Shown: piece after piece, positions 41,557-52,325 of the stretch
How positions within the stretch are numbered: the first letter of the stretch is position 1
Layout of the letters: every line of letters begins with the position of its first letter
Assembly (NCBI GenBank): GCA_034401795.1
Contig: CM067373.1
Span: 92,761,624 to 92,825,623, forward strand
Direction of reading: 5' to 3'
DNA: 64,000 nucleotides
Source: Chaetoderma sp. LZ-2023a
Taxonomy: Eukaryota > Mollusca > Caudofoveata > Chaetodermatida > Chaetodermatidae
The notes under the pieces: model-generated
What the model was told of the DNA's origin: nothing
Seen by the model: the letters and a program-made list of their open reading frames with translations, nothing else
Database searches by the model: none
Program-made: the position numbers and the translations under genes

Positions 41557-43101
41557 AAACCGAAGAACCCGGACACGTTGTGCCAGAAGTGCAACAGGTT
41601 CATGAAACGGAAGTATCTTGGTCATCACTGTGTGGCGTGTGCGAAGTGTAAGGTCGGAAGCCCTTGTGATGTGTGCGTCAAGTGGTCATCGGCAATGGTG
41701 GCTGAGTTTGACAGGGATCGACGGGCGAGGCTGGAGCGTATAGAGAAGGATAAGGCAGTGAAGCGGCAGCAAGCGTCGTTGGTTGGACTGGAAGGTCGGC
41801 TGAATGAGAGGATGGATTCAGCACTGGGCGTATGGGCGGCCCAGTTCAAGGCCATGTTTGATTCATTACAGTCCACGGTCCCGGTGAGGCAAGCTGGTGC
41901 AGGGCAACCATTAGGTGGTCCGGCTAGTTCTGCTGAGGGTCATGCACCTGACCCTTCTCTGTCCTCGGCTCAAGAGCCGTCGGTAGAGGAGGAAGATTTG
42001 CTGTTGATGGAAGACTCCGGCATGCCGGATCTTTCAATGTCGGCGATGCCTAGTACGTCCCAGGGGTCTCCCTCGGGATTTGTACGGGTTTGCCAGGCGG
42101 ATGGTGATGTCGACGTTCCGTCGGGCATTTTTCATCCGTTATTTGTGCAACCGGATATGCCGGCGGAGCCGTGGTTTGCCGTTCCGACGGCTATCCCGGC
42201 GGCGTTAGGCGCGGCTCCTATCGGAGTGACAGTGCCAGCCGTGATTGAGGCGGTCGTAGTCCCGGATCCCGTGTTGGAGCCGATGGACTGCGGAGAATCC
42301 GTATCCGGCGATTCGTTGGATACTGGTGCCGCTGGTAGTCGCGTTATGGATGCGCTCTGTCCTGGCAGAGACGTATATCGTAGCGTTCAGCAAGGATCGT
42401 CGGTGGCCCTCTCATCTAAGGGAGAGAGGGAGGATGAAAACGGGAGTTCTTTAATGGATGATTCCGCTTTCTGCACCGAAGCTGAATGGGTGCAGGTCCT
42501 TGGATGGATGACCAATCGTCTCGGGTTGGCATCGGATCTAGGATCTCAGCGCGATCCGGCGATGGAGCGGATGTCAGAGCGTGCGGCTAGCGCTCTGTCC
42601 AGTGGCTCTTCGGCCATGCCTACACTCCCCTTGGACACGCAGACTTCTGACATGTTGGAAGTTGCGGCATATCGTCTGGTTCAGCCAGACTATGCGTTGC
42701 CCAAGGCCCCGAAGGGGATAAGGAGTAGGGTCCGTTTTCCGGAGCAGGCTTATCATCAGTACGCCAGGGTTCCACAGCTTTCCGTTGCGGAATGTGAGGC
42801 GCTGAATAGGCCGTTGGCTGGGAAGGCCAAGGGGCGGTCACGTCCCTTGGTTTCTCAGACCAACAAAGACCCGTTTAATGAGCTCACGCTCATTGAGGAT
42901 GCGGCTAGGGCAGCCATGGCTGCGCTGTCGCACGGGTGTACCGTCTTGCAGGGTATGCTGAACTGCACGGCGGAAGGCGGACAGGTGCCAGAGGCTGCTC
43001 CCGGAGTTGTTCGGGACACCATGCGCCTGTCTCAGGATTGCCTGGCCAGGGTGATCACAAGAACTTTAGCAGAGCGACGGAGAATGGTTCTTGTCGGCTA
43101 A
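41557..43101 (+). CDS. DIRS E gag main exon, C-terminally truncated
   Basis: The frame is open to 43101. It starts KPKNPDTLCQKCNRF with the Cys/His motif (C20, C23, H34, C36, C39, C42, C48, C51, W54 counting exon 1), then a charged helix-like region (ARLERIEKDKAVKRQQ). Conserved blocks are EAEWVQVLGWM, APKGIRSRVRFPEQAYHQYA and EDAARAAMAALSHG, ending LAERRRMVLVG. Copies A and B continue about 200 residues further with a lysine-rich tail; here pol starts at once, so a deletion probably removed the gag C-terminus and the gag-pol spacer. Confidence 0.8.
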   Translation, partial: KPKNPDTLCQKCNRFMKRKYLGHHCVACAKCKVGSPCDVCVKWSSAMVAEFDRDRRARLERIEKDKAVKRQQASLVGLEGRLNERMDSALGVWAAQFKAMFDSLQSTVPVRQAGAGQPLGGPASSAEGHAPDPSLSSAQEPSVEEEDLLLMEDSGMPDLSMSAMPSTSQGSPSGFVRVCQADGDVDVPSGIFHPLFVQPDMPAEPWFAVPTAIPAALGAAPIGVTVPAVIEAVVVPDPVLEPMDCGESVSGDSLDTGAAGSRVMDALCPGRDVYRSVQQGSSVALSSKGEREDENGSSLMDDSAFCTEAEWVQVLGWMTNRLGLASDLGSQRDPAMERMSERAASALSSGSSAMPTLPLDTQTSDMLEVAAYRLVQPDYALPKAPKGIRSRVRFPEQAYHQYARVPQLSVAECEALNRPLAGKAKGRSRPLVSQTNKDPFNELTLIEDAARAAMAALSHGCTVLQGMLNCTAEGGQVPEAAPGVVRDTMRLSQDCLARVITRTLAERRRMVLVG

Positions 43102-43117
43102 TCTCGACCGACAACTG

Positions 43118-45181
43118 TGTGCAGATTCCTTCCGTCGGAGGCAGACTTCAGCTATTCCTAAGCCAATGGGAACAGGTCGTGCGCGACTATTTAGTCTGTC
43201 AGTGGATAAGAAACGGCTACGATCCGGACTGGCTCATCCATCAATCGTTAGTTCCGTTAACCTCGACTCCAATATGGACTCCTATTCCAAGGGAATTAGA
43301 CCGTCTAGTTGCCATTCAGTCAGAGATAGAATCGCTTCGTCAGAAGAATGCGATTCACCTGGTCGCCGATCAGTCATCACTGGGCTTCTATTCGATTATG
43401 TTCCTAGTTCCGAAGCGTACCGGAGGGTGGAGACCAATTCTCAATCTCAAACCGTTGAACAAATTTATTCTTTCTCCCAGATTTCAGATGGAGACGGTAG
43501 CAGCGGTGATGACAGGGCTCAGGAAAGGCATGTGGGCGGTATCAATAGATCTGAAGGATGCTTATTTTCATATTCCAATGTCAATTCCCTTTCAGAAGTA
43601 CCTGCGATTTGCATTCCAAGACAATGTTTGGGAATTCAATGCTCTTCCATTCGGCCTGACCACGGCTCCGAGGGTCTTCACCAAGGTGGTTCTCGCCATG
43701 ACTTCTTTACTTCGCAGGAGAAACATAGCTGTTCACACTTACATAGACGACTGGCTGCTAAAGGGGGGGAATCCAGTCACTCTGCGCAGCAATCTGAAGG
43801 TAGTCCTAGACTTATTAAAGAAGTTAGGATGGATTGTGAATCTAGAGAAATCAGAACTGACTCCATCCCAGGAGTTTGTTTATCTGGGAATTTTTTTCAA
43901 TCTCAGGGACGGCGTAGCTTTTCCGGCGGAGAGCAGAGTCAGAAGCCTGATTGCAGTAGTGGAGTCAGTTTCTCTAGGAGCCTATCTGACGGCGCGTCAA
44001 TTTCTCAGAATACTCGGTTTACTAGTATCTCTGGAGAAGGTGGTGCCATATGCGGCGCTCAGGTGCAGGCCGATTCAGATGTATTTGATGTCGTTCTGGT
44101 CACAGAGAACAGATCCGTTATCTCTGAGAATACCAGTAAAAGAACCATTGATATTCCACCTTCAGTGGTGGTTGTCGGAACAGAATCTCCTGCGAGGTGT
44201 TCCTCTACAACCTCCTCAACCTCAGATGTCCATATTCACGGATGCATCGTTGACAGGTTGGGGAGCGGTATTGGACAATCAGTCAGTGTCAGGGGAATGG
44301 GATCGGACCAATGCGCAGAAACATATCAATGTGCTCGAGCTATTAGCGGTGGTATTAGCACTGCAGAAGTTCGAGAGTCTAGTTCAAGACAAAATTGTCC
44401 TAGTAAGGACAGACAACTCAACAGTGGTGTCTTATTTGAACCGCCAAGGCGGGACAAGATCACCGGAGTTGTGTATGATGGTTTGGAACCTTCTGCTGTG
44501 GTGCCAAGAGAGGAATATTATTCTTCGGGCAGCACACATTCCAGGAAGATTGAACATCTTAGCGGATGCTCTCAGTCGAAGGACGGTTTGTCGTCCGACG
44601 GAATAGCAGCTCAACCAAGTGGTAGCGGAGGTTCTATTCAAACAATGGGGCAAGCCAAATGTCGACCTATTTGCAATGAAGAAAAACGCAAAGATGGTCA
44701 CGTACGTGTCACCGATCCCGGACCCGTTAGCTCTAGAAGTAGACGCACTGGCGATAAGTTGGAAGGGAATGTACGCGTATGCGTATCCTCCAACAATTCT
44801 CATCCCGAAAGTTCTGGCAAAATAAGAGAGGGGATGTGCCAAGTACTACTGATCGCTCCTTATTGGCCAGGCCGATCATGGTTTACGGATCTGCTGGACC
44901 TTCTGGTCTGCAGTCCAATCCCTCTTCCAGACACAAGAGATGTAATCTCTCAGAACAAGGGTCTGTACCTTCACGACAGACCAGAAATGTTCAAATTGAC
45001 TGCATGGATGTTGTCAAGCAGCGTGCAATTGAGGGTGGCTTTTCTGAGCAAGCAGCGAAGTTTGTTGCTTCGGCCAGAAGAGTTTCGACCACAAAAACAT
45101 ATAATTATAGAATCAACAAATTTGCACAGTGGTGTGAGAGAAGAGATATTGATCCCTTTTCTGCATCTGTTCAACACGTAG
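43118..45181 (+). pseudogene. DIRS E pol (RT, RNase H, methyltransferase-like), two lesions
   Basis: The frame carries the VGGRLQLFLSQW block near 43131, then RT (SIDLKDAYFHIP, HTYIDDWLL), RNase H (IFTDAS, RTDNSTVVSYLN) and the methyltransferase-like region (PNVDLFAM, LLIAPYWPGRSWF). TAG at 44604-44606 replaces the tryptophan codon of the TEW block. A one-base loss in the A run near 44820 shifts the frame at KIREG. Otherwise it is open to 45181. No in-frame ATG immediately precedes VGGRL, in line with the deletion at the gag-pol border. Confidence 0.85.
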
Positions 45182-46029
45182 CAGATTTTATCTGTCATTT
45201 ATACGAAGTTGACAAACTTGTACCTTCTACCCTAGCAGCATATAAGTCTGCATTAGCTTCTGTCATTCCTAGTCTCACCATTGGGGGAGTGGAGAATGAC
45301 ACCTTGAATGAAGTTATCAAAGGAATGAGCAATCTGCGACCTAGACAGCCAATTCCTATCCCATCATGGAATCTATCTCTTGTTCTACAGGTTTTAGGGC
45401 ATGCTCCCTTTGAACCGATTAGATCTATTGACATTAAACTGTTAACTATTAAATCAGTTTTCTTGGTTGCAGCAGCGTCGGCGAGAAGGAGAAGCGAGAT
45501 TCATGCGCTTTCTGCCGAACAAGACCGTTTTGTCGTCACGGGTGAAGGTTTAAGATTACTTCCACATCTTTGTTTCCTGGCAAAGAATCAGTCACTTAAA
45601 TATCCAGGACAGCCGATCAATTTGCCAAGTTTAACTAGACATGACCCAAATTCTTGTGCTTGGTGTCCTGTCAGATGTCTAAAGATGTATAAGAAACGTA
45701 CTTCTGAGTGGAGAGACGACCCGAAATCTCTGTGGTTATGTCTCAAAGCTCCCCATTTACGTGCTTCGAAAGATACTATTTCTCGTTGGATAGTTGACGC
45801 TATTCAGATGTCGCACAAGATCGCTACAGGAAAGCAGATTGATCGTGCGAATGCCCATGAGGTCCGAGCACTAGCAGCATCATCGGCCCTTTATAAGGGT
45901 GTCTCTTTAGAGCAGGTGATGTCTGTAGCACAATGGCATGCCGAGTCGTCATTCACTGATTTCTACCTTCGAGACATCTCCAGCACACTTAATCCAGTAG
46001 CCGTCGCCAATCTGTCGAACCTAAACTAA
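45004..46029 (+). CDS. DIRS E tyrosine recombinase, open reading frame
   Basis: From ATG 45004 the protein is 341 residues; the frame is also open further upstream inside pol. The N-terminal core-binding region has a KTYNYRINKFAQWC block. Catalytic residues are visible in SARRRSEIHALS (Arg, about 160), AHEVRALAAS (His-x-x-Arg, about 285) and FTDFYLRD (Tyr, about 321). Length and order fit DIRS recombinases, which integrate circular cDNA at short cores. Among the recombinases in this window it is the only complete one, so it could in principle act on its own ends. Confidence 0.88.
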   Translation: MDVVKQRAIEGGFSEQAAKFVASARRVSTTKTYNYRINKFAQWCERRDIDPFSASVQHVADFICHLYEVDKLVPSTLAAYKSALASVIPSLTIGGVENDTLNEVIKGMSNLRPRQPIPIPSWNLSLVLQVLGHAPFEPIRSIDIKLLTIKSVFLVAAASARRRSEIHALSAEQDRFVVTGEGLRLLPHLCFLAKNQSLKYPGQPINLPSLTRHDPNSCAWCPVRCLKMYKKRTSEWRDDPKSLWLCLKAPHLRASKDTISRWIVDAIQMSHKIATGKQIDRANAHEVRALAASSALYKGVSLEQVMSVAQWHAESSFTDFYLRDISSTLNPVAVANLSNLN

Positions 46030-46640
46030 GCCACGTCTGACCACTACTTCGCACACATCACAAAAGCCTTCCGCCTACACTGACCAAGCGTTATGCACAT
46101 GACTGAGTACGACCGTGGATTGGGCCTAGCTCCTGTGATGATCAAGAACAGATCGACCACTCAAAAATGGTGAGTGTTTACATTAATTAAGTGACTATAA
46201 ATATGTTTACTTCCAGTCGAAATACCAGACTGAGTAAGTGAATAGTCTGGTACAAGAGTATATTTATCCTCTCATACAGACATGAGACTCATTCCAATTT
46301 GAAAATCTAATCGATATACTGATAGTTTTTTTCAAAGATTTGAAGTTGTAGTAGCTTCTTTGCACTCTACTGGACTGCCCTAGCTGAGACTTGGGGCTGA
46401 CACGGGTCTGGTGGGTGTTGCATCCCCATGGACATCCCTCTGGTTTTGTGCGGACAAAAGAGGGGGGGAGCGCGGTCTAGACCATGGAAGTTTAGCACTC
46501 TATGAGTCAGATAGCAGAACCCAAGCGTATGCCAGGGTTTTAGTCTCTTCACAACCTTCTCTGTTGGATGGTTGATGAGTGCTGGTTCGAGCTCACCTCC
46601 TCCCACCGGCATTTCCTGGCTGTCGAAATCCGGAGTTTAT
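46030..46640 (+). other. 3' untranslated region of DIRS E
   Basis: Non-coding, between the recombinase stop and the internal complementary region. An imperfect hairpin AATACCAGACTGAG…AGTCTGGTAC lies near 46220-46255. Confidence 0.5.
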
Positions 46641-46737
46641 CATAATAGTACATCTGGTAAGTATTATTCGAAGTAGAATCAAAAAAGCATCCGCTTTTGT
46701 TTCTACGAGAATTCTTAATACTTACCAGATGTACTAT
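46641..46737. repeat. Internal complementary region of DIRS E
   Basis: CATCTGGTAAGTATTATTCG (inverse of the left end) is followed by AGTAGAATCAAAAAAGCATC and the rest of the inverse of the right end, to AATACTTACCAGATG. It gives an exact TTC overlap for the ends. Confidence 0.92.
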
Positions 46738-46802
46738 GGCCCTGCCTCAGCCGCCCCGCTGAGGTGAGGCTGAGCTGCTTTCGCAGTTTGCCAAGGCAAA
46801 TA

Positions 46803-46963
46803 TAAGACGAATCTGACTGTGATTGGGAATTGACTCGGTACCTGCGGCTATGGTATTCCCGGACACAGTATGGGCAGGACCAGGAGAGTGCGGAGTTTTA
46901 ATTGTTTATTTTGAGCTAGACTAGATAATAGACATTATCATAATAGTACATCTGGTAAGTATT
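46803..46963. repeat. Right inverted terminal repeat of DIRS E
   Basis: Inverse of 40740-40922. The subterminal motif GGTAAGTATT lies at 46954-46963. Confidence 0.88.
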
Positions 46964-47502
46964 AAGAATTCTCGTAGAAACAAAAGCGGATGCTTTTTTG
47001 ATTCCCTCACGTCCAGGCAAGAGATTCGGTCTCGAAACCGAAGTCTAAAGACTCGAAGAAGAAGCCCTTAAAAGTGATTTTGAGTAAGTCACCTGGCAAA
47101 ACCCACAAGTCTTGAGGAGGGGCATTACCCTCAAGCAGTGGTGTCGGCGACGGAAGTCCCCGATTCAAACGCGTATGCCAACGTCAAGTTTTCTGTAATT
47201 CCGGTAGCCAGGAATGTTAAAAGATCGCCTGTTCCTATTTTAATGCGGGCAGGAAGTTTGGTAACTTCTGGTTTGTCAAGCACTTCCGGTTTGTGCTTAG
47301 TAGATTCAGGTCTCCAAGACCCAGGGCTACTTCTGGTTTCCAGTTCTGTTTCTTCCGCTTCCGGTTTGACTTCCGGTCTTTCAGGACATCTGGATCGTCA
47401 GGACCCTGGTTTTTTTTCGACTTCAGGTAGGACTTTATCCACTTCCGTTTCCGCTTCTGGTATTAGTACTTTCGGTTCTAGTGGCTCTTCCGGTCCTACC
47501 GG

Positions 47503-47533
47503 AATTAATCGGGTCCTCAGGACCCGATTAATT
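47503..47533. repeat. Perfect 31-base palindrome in DIRS D gag
   Basis: AATTAATCGGGTCCT, a single C, then AGGACCCGATTAATT: 15-bp arms with a one-base centre. Confidence 0.9.
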
Positions 47534-48659
47534 TTCCTACTTCCGGTAGGCGCACTTCCGTTTCTGTTTCTGATTCCGGTGTTTTCTCTTCCGCTTCCGG
47601 GTTGAGAGGTGCACTTCCGGGTCTTCAGGATCCGGCTAAGCATCCGGTTTCCGCTTCCGGTTTTGATGAGACTTCCAGTTTGGTAAATTTCCAGGGTCTG
47701 CAAGATCCGGTTAAGGCCTTATCCCAGCACCAACTTCCGCTTCCGTGTTCCGGTTCTCCTTCTGGGATTCAATTTTGTGCATCCGGTCAAGAGTTTCCTG
47801 GACTTACAGGTTCCTCTTCTAGTTGGTCAATTTTTTCATTTGGTTGATTGGAGTCTGGTTTCTGTTTATAAAAATGTAGTTAGCTCTGGGTTTTCTCCTC
47901 GTCTTAGGGATGTTTCTGACTCTTATTATTTCTGTGATCATTTGGTTCAGGATTTTGGTTCCCCTCAGTCTCCTTCCCAAGTAGTCAATGTTGATGCATC
48001 TTCAGGTCCCTTTGCTTCCTCCTTTCGTGATGTAGTTTTAGGTTCTACTTCTGATGCTAGGCTCCCGGTTTCTCATTCTTCTCAAGTTCAAGGTCATAGG
48101 TTTCTTCCTTCTTCTTCCTCTTCTCCTTCGGCTAGAGATTTTTCTTCCAGTCATGTTTCTAATTCTTCTCTTTTTCAGTCCTCTTCTATCCCTCCTCCTC
48201 CGGGGTTTTCCTGCCTTCCTTCTGCTATCGGTTCCTTCCAAGGATCTTCAGATCTTGCTCATTCTTCCTCTTCTGTTCATCTTAATTCTTCTCCCTCCTT
48301 CCTCCTCTTCTGCTTCTTCCTCCTTTGATCATCTTGACCCGATAGTTTCTGTTGTGCTATCCTCTGAGTTAGAGTTTCGAATTGTTGTTTCGGGTCTGGA
48401 TGTTTCCTTGTTTTCTGTGGTTAGGGATCCCTCCCTTGATCGTTCTTTCGTGTCGGCTTGTTTTTCCATTCTATCTAGGTTTTCGGCTAGTGGTCTGGTT
48501 CAATTTCCCTTGTCTTCTGGTCTGCAGAGTGATGTTGACCCAATTATTTCTGATCAATTTTCCTCTATTTCTGATTCTTTGCTTGTGTCTTCTTTTTAAG
48601 CGTCTAGGAGGTCTTGTTCTCCTCCATCTTCTTCTTCTTTTCGTTCACTGATCATACCG

Positions 48660-48866
48660 CCAGTCCTGTAAGTGACTATCGACATGATCATAAGCATTAA
48701 GTGCGTGGATCCATGGTTTATTAGAGTGCGCCGTGCAGCCTGGAACCTCCGTCTTCAGCACTCGAGGTTTCTGTCAGGGTTACCTCACCCGTACCTCATT
48801 TAGTCGCCTCTTACGACACGCAGAGGATACGGAAGGTGTATTCTAAGCCCCACCTACATGGCATAA
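48660..48866. mobile_element. SINE-like insertion in DIRS D gag
   Basis: About 200 bp unlike the surrounding serine-rich codons: TGTAAGTGACTATCGACATG … TTAGTCGCCTCTTACGACACG … GTATTCTAAGCCCC. The GTCGCCTCTTACGACA word is one I associate with SINE-like repeats widespread in molluscs; that is recollection, not a search. Target duplications were not resolved. Confidence 0.4.
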
Positions 48867-50149
48867 TTCTCCTCTATCTTCTAGAAGTCTTGACTCTTTT
48901 GTCTCTGGTGACTCTTCTCATCAATCTTCTTCCTCTCCTAATCCTTCTTCTATGTCTTCAATTCCCAAATCGGTTAGGGCCAGGGATCTGAAGAGGTTTT
49001 GTCCGGTCAGGGCCTCTTCGGACGACTGGTCCCTGGCTCCTACATGTAGGTGGATTGCTTGTAGTCTTTCTCTTCCTCGCAAGGATGAATTCTCTATAAA
49101 CTCTCCTTCTTTTGGGTCTGCTCTTTCATCCTTTGTCTCCTCCTCTTTGTCTCCTCAGGTCCTCCTGCTTGATAACTTGGTAGTTGACATGTAGACTTCT
49201 TTATGAACGATGTTCATTCTAAGGACTTTTCTCTTACTCCCAAATTCGATGCTCCTGTTCAGATTCCAAAGGACGATTATTTGTGAGTTGCCACCCCTCA
49301 ATCGGTCAATTGTCCTGCTTGTGAAGTTCTTTCCTCTAATTTAAAGGATTCAACGAAAGTTGAGGCCTCTGATCTTTTTAAATGGGAGTCAGTGTGTTGG
49401 TCACAGCTCAAGTCAGCAGATTTTCTTGCCTTACTTTCAGAGGCAGTTCTTAAGTCCCAAGAGAGAGTCGAGCAGGTCCCTGCTGAGGTTTTTCGCACTA
49501 TGGCTGATATTTTAAGAGATTCACTTAATTCTGTCTGCAGATCTTTAGGTTTTATTACCTCAAAGAGAAGGTCTAGGAAGCTTGTAGAGGTGAATATTTC
49601 GAGTAATCTCAAGAGTAGTCTTATTTCGGCTCCTTTTGGCCAGGATATTTTTGGTCAGTCTTCCTCTAGTCTCATTCGGTCAGCATCTGAGCGTCAGATC
49701 TTATAGGGATCTTCAGGCTCAGATCTCTGTTTCTAAACCTTCAGTGAAAAGAGACGCTTCCTCTGTTAAGAGCCCCAATTCCTCCCCTAGGAGGAAGAGT
49801 CTCAGGCCAGATGAGTTTGGTGCATATCTCTCCAGGATAGTTACTAACTCTAACAGTTCTTCCAACTTCCAAGATCAATCCACGGAGGAGGATCGTTTCG
49901 AGTCAATCTCCTCCCACCATTCTAGATCCCAGGTTCAGCAGTCCCCTGCTCTTAGGGCGAGAAGGGGGGGGGGGGTTGGGGGGGGTTCAAGCTTATTTTC
50001 ATAGACTTAGTTCAAGGTCCAGAGGTCGGTCGTCTTTCAGAGGTTTTCAGAGTAAGAGAGTTTGAAGGTGTGGCCACCACCCAGGTAGGTCCAGCTTTCT
50101 TTCCTCTTCCAGTCTCGTCCCTTCCTCTTCTTGTGCATTCGGATCCGTC

Positions 50150-51930
50150 GGTCCAGTGCCTTCTGCCAAGCTTGCCAGTTGGAGGGCGCCTGTCTCTGTT
50201 CTGGGAGACTTGGCATTCTCTCGTTCAGGACTCCTAGTAAATCAGATTCGCTGGTGGTATGCACCTTCTTGGATCCTTCATCCTGGGTATGCACCTTCTT
50301 GGATCCTTCATCATCCTGTATCCCTTTTTCCCAAGTGGAAACCAGTTCCTTCCAATTCAGAGAAGTTGGTGGCCTTAGAGGAGGAGTTGGAGTCTATGAT
50401 TGTCAAGGAGGCCGTAGAAGAGGTTCCCCTTTGTAGTCTAGACCTGGGTTACTACTCAACCATTATCTTAGTTTCCAAGAAAACAGGAGGTTGGCATCCT
50501 ATCATCAATCTGAAAAAGTTAAACCTTATTTTAACCCCAAAGCTCAAAATGGGGACCAACTCCCAGAGCATAGTCAGTCTAGATCCAGGCATGTGGACTG
50601 CCTCCATAGATCTCAAGGACGCCTACTTCCATGTGCTTATTCACCAGTCTTTCCGAAAGTTCATGAGGTTCGCCTACAAGGATCGGGTATGGCAATTTCG
50701 AGCCATACCCTTCGGCCTGACCACGGCCCCCTTCCTCTTCACCCGTCTAGTTTCACCCGTGGCAGGAATCTTGCACCGTCGTTCTATTCATCTTCATGTT
50801 TATATAGACGATTGGTTAATAAAAGCAGTCTTCCTCAATTCTTTCAGAAGTCATTCCAGAGGTTTGATGTCTGGCATGCAGCCTAGGTTGGATTTTAAAT
50901 CTCAAGAAATCAAGTCTAATTCCCTCTTAAGTCTTCACGCACCTAGGCGTTTCTTTCAATCTGGCTCTGGGACTAGTCTTTCCTTCAGATCCAAGAGTAG
51001 AGGCTATTTCAGTGGCAATGGACATTATATCAACTTCTTCCACAGTCAGAGCAAGATTCTTCCTCAGAGTGATAGGCTTGATGGTCAGCGTAGTGAATGT
51101 CATTCCTTGGGCGGCGCTGATGAGAAGACCCTTTCAAATGTACTTGATGTCCCTTTGGAAGCAGTCAATTCACTCCATTTATCATCAGATTCCCATAAGA
51201 GATCACTTAATTCCCCATCTAGCATTTTGGAAAGATCGTTCTCTGCTTCTGAGGGGGGTGTCCCTCTGGTCAGGTCCTCCATTCAGGTCATTATCTTCAC
51301 AGACGCTTCCCAGGAGGGATGGGGAGTGGTCTGGGATTCCCTGTCGGTCTCAGGTCTTTGGGCTCTGGAGGAGTCGACAGCTCACATCAACATCTTGGAA
51401 TTGTGGGCTGTCAAGAAGGCTCTCCTATCATGGTTGGATCGAGTAAAGGGCTTCAAAATCGCGACTCGATCGGACAGTTCGACGGTGGTTTCGTACATCA
51501 ACAGACAGTGGGGAACGAGATCCTCCCTCTGTATGGAGGTTTGAAACCTCCTCTCGTGGTGACGCAAGAATCAGATTTTTCTAGTGTCCACTCATGTCCC
51601 AGGCAGTCTGCATTTTCTTGCGGACCAGCTGTCACGTTCCAGCAAATTCGCCCACACGGAGTGGCAGTTAAAGAGGTCAGTTGCTAGAGCGATTTTTAAG
51701 CTCATGGATCATCCTGACGTAGATCTATTTTCGACCTGTCTGAATGCCCAGATCTCTTTCATGTCTCCTTTTCCGGACAGTCAGGCGCTGGCGGTGGATG
51801 CCCTGTCTCAGTCCTGGACAGGAATGTTCGCTTATGCGGTCCCTCCAATGATCCTGATTCTTTGATCTTGAAGAAGATCAAGGACCAGTTCTGCGAAATT
51901 CTTCTAATAGCTCCCTTTTGGCCAAAACGA
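50150..51930 (+). pseudogene. DIRS D pol remnant
   Basis: PVGGRLSLFWETW near 50174 is the pol N-terminal block, followed by stops near 50235. RT blocks are SIDLKDAYFHV and HVYIDDWLI (to about 50830). A stretch is then frame-shifted (50830-51280), with VIGLMVSVVNVIPWAALMRR in a second frame. RNase H is recognisable (IIFTDAS, RSDSSTVVSYIN, HVPGSLHFLADQLSR), then PDVDLFSTCLNA and LLIAPFWPKRIWF of the methyltransferase-like part. A 30-base tandem duplication lies at about 50255-50316. Multiple lesions; inactive. Confidence 0.82.
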
Positions 51931-51969
51931 ATCTGGTTCATAGACCTCGATCACCTGGTAGACTTCCCT

Positions 51970-52124
51970 CGTCTCCTTCTTTAGACGAAGTCATGCAGGT
52001 CGCGGGATGGAAATCTGAGTCTACTTTTACTTCATTTTATTTAAAGGATCAGAGTGCAGCGGCCTCCTTTTTTCGTAATATCCTGCCATTTTCGTTAAGA
52101 CTGTGTGTCTGTGAGAAATGGTGA
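51970..52124 (+). pseudogene. DIRS D tyrosine recombinase, last 45 residues
   Basis: After the pol block the sequence jumps to LDEVMQVAGWKSESTFTSFYLKD, the C-terminal tyrosine segment. The Arg and His-x-x-Arg parts are missing, so an internal deletion removed most of the gene. Confidence 0.75.
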
Positions 52125-52325
52125 GAGTTTTCTTTGTTTTTTATTTATTTCTTTAAGTTTACAGTTTTTCTTGTTTGATAATCACTGTGTGATTGATTAA
52201 GATGCACTATTATGTTATGTTATTAACATTTGGATATGATTTGTTTAATTTTTATCCTTGTTTAAAGATTCTCAAATCTTTACCCACCAAAGGTTTTAAG
52301 TGGGGCACTGACCAAATCTACGTGT

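Larger units (their letters stand above)
40734..47004 (+). mobile_element. DIRS element E, nested in DIRS D
   Basis: A DIRS1-type element with terminal repeats, an internal complementary region, gag, pol and an open recombinase. The circle junction stored at 46641-46737 (inverse: TTTTTTGATTCTACTTCG) overlaps the left end (TTCTACTTCG) and right end (TTTTTTGATTC) by exactly TTC, so the ends can be placed at TTC 40734-40736 and TTC 47002-47004. Removing the element leaves one TTC and restores a continuous gag frame of element D, consistent with recombinase insertion without target duplication. Confidence 0.92.
47005..49970 (+). pseudogene. DIRS D gag, central and C-terminal part
   Basis: Basic codons first (SKPKSKDSKKKPLK near 47030). 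Next comes a long serine-rich, low-complexity stretch with many TTCCGG and CTTC words (47240-48330), which shifts frame repeatedly. Near 49392-49706 the conserved block resembles the KSRRQ…PLTGPSIF region of copies A and B (ITSKRRSRK…SAPFGQDIFG). A SINE-like insert interrupts it near 48660. Several stops are present. No protein can be made. Confidence 0.65.

Noticed and set aside
43091..45181. 696-codon frame overlapping DIRS E pol
   Set aside because: Most of it is an out-of-frame shadow of RT and RNase H. Only the last part, after the one-base loss near 44820, is genuine pol.
48038..48241. Arginine-rich minus-strand peptide
   Set aside because: It is the antisense of serine-rich TTC/TCT codons in DIRS D gag, with no independent support.
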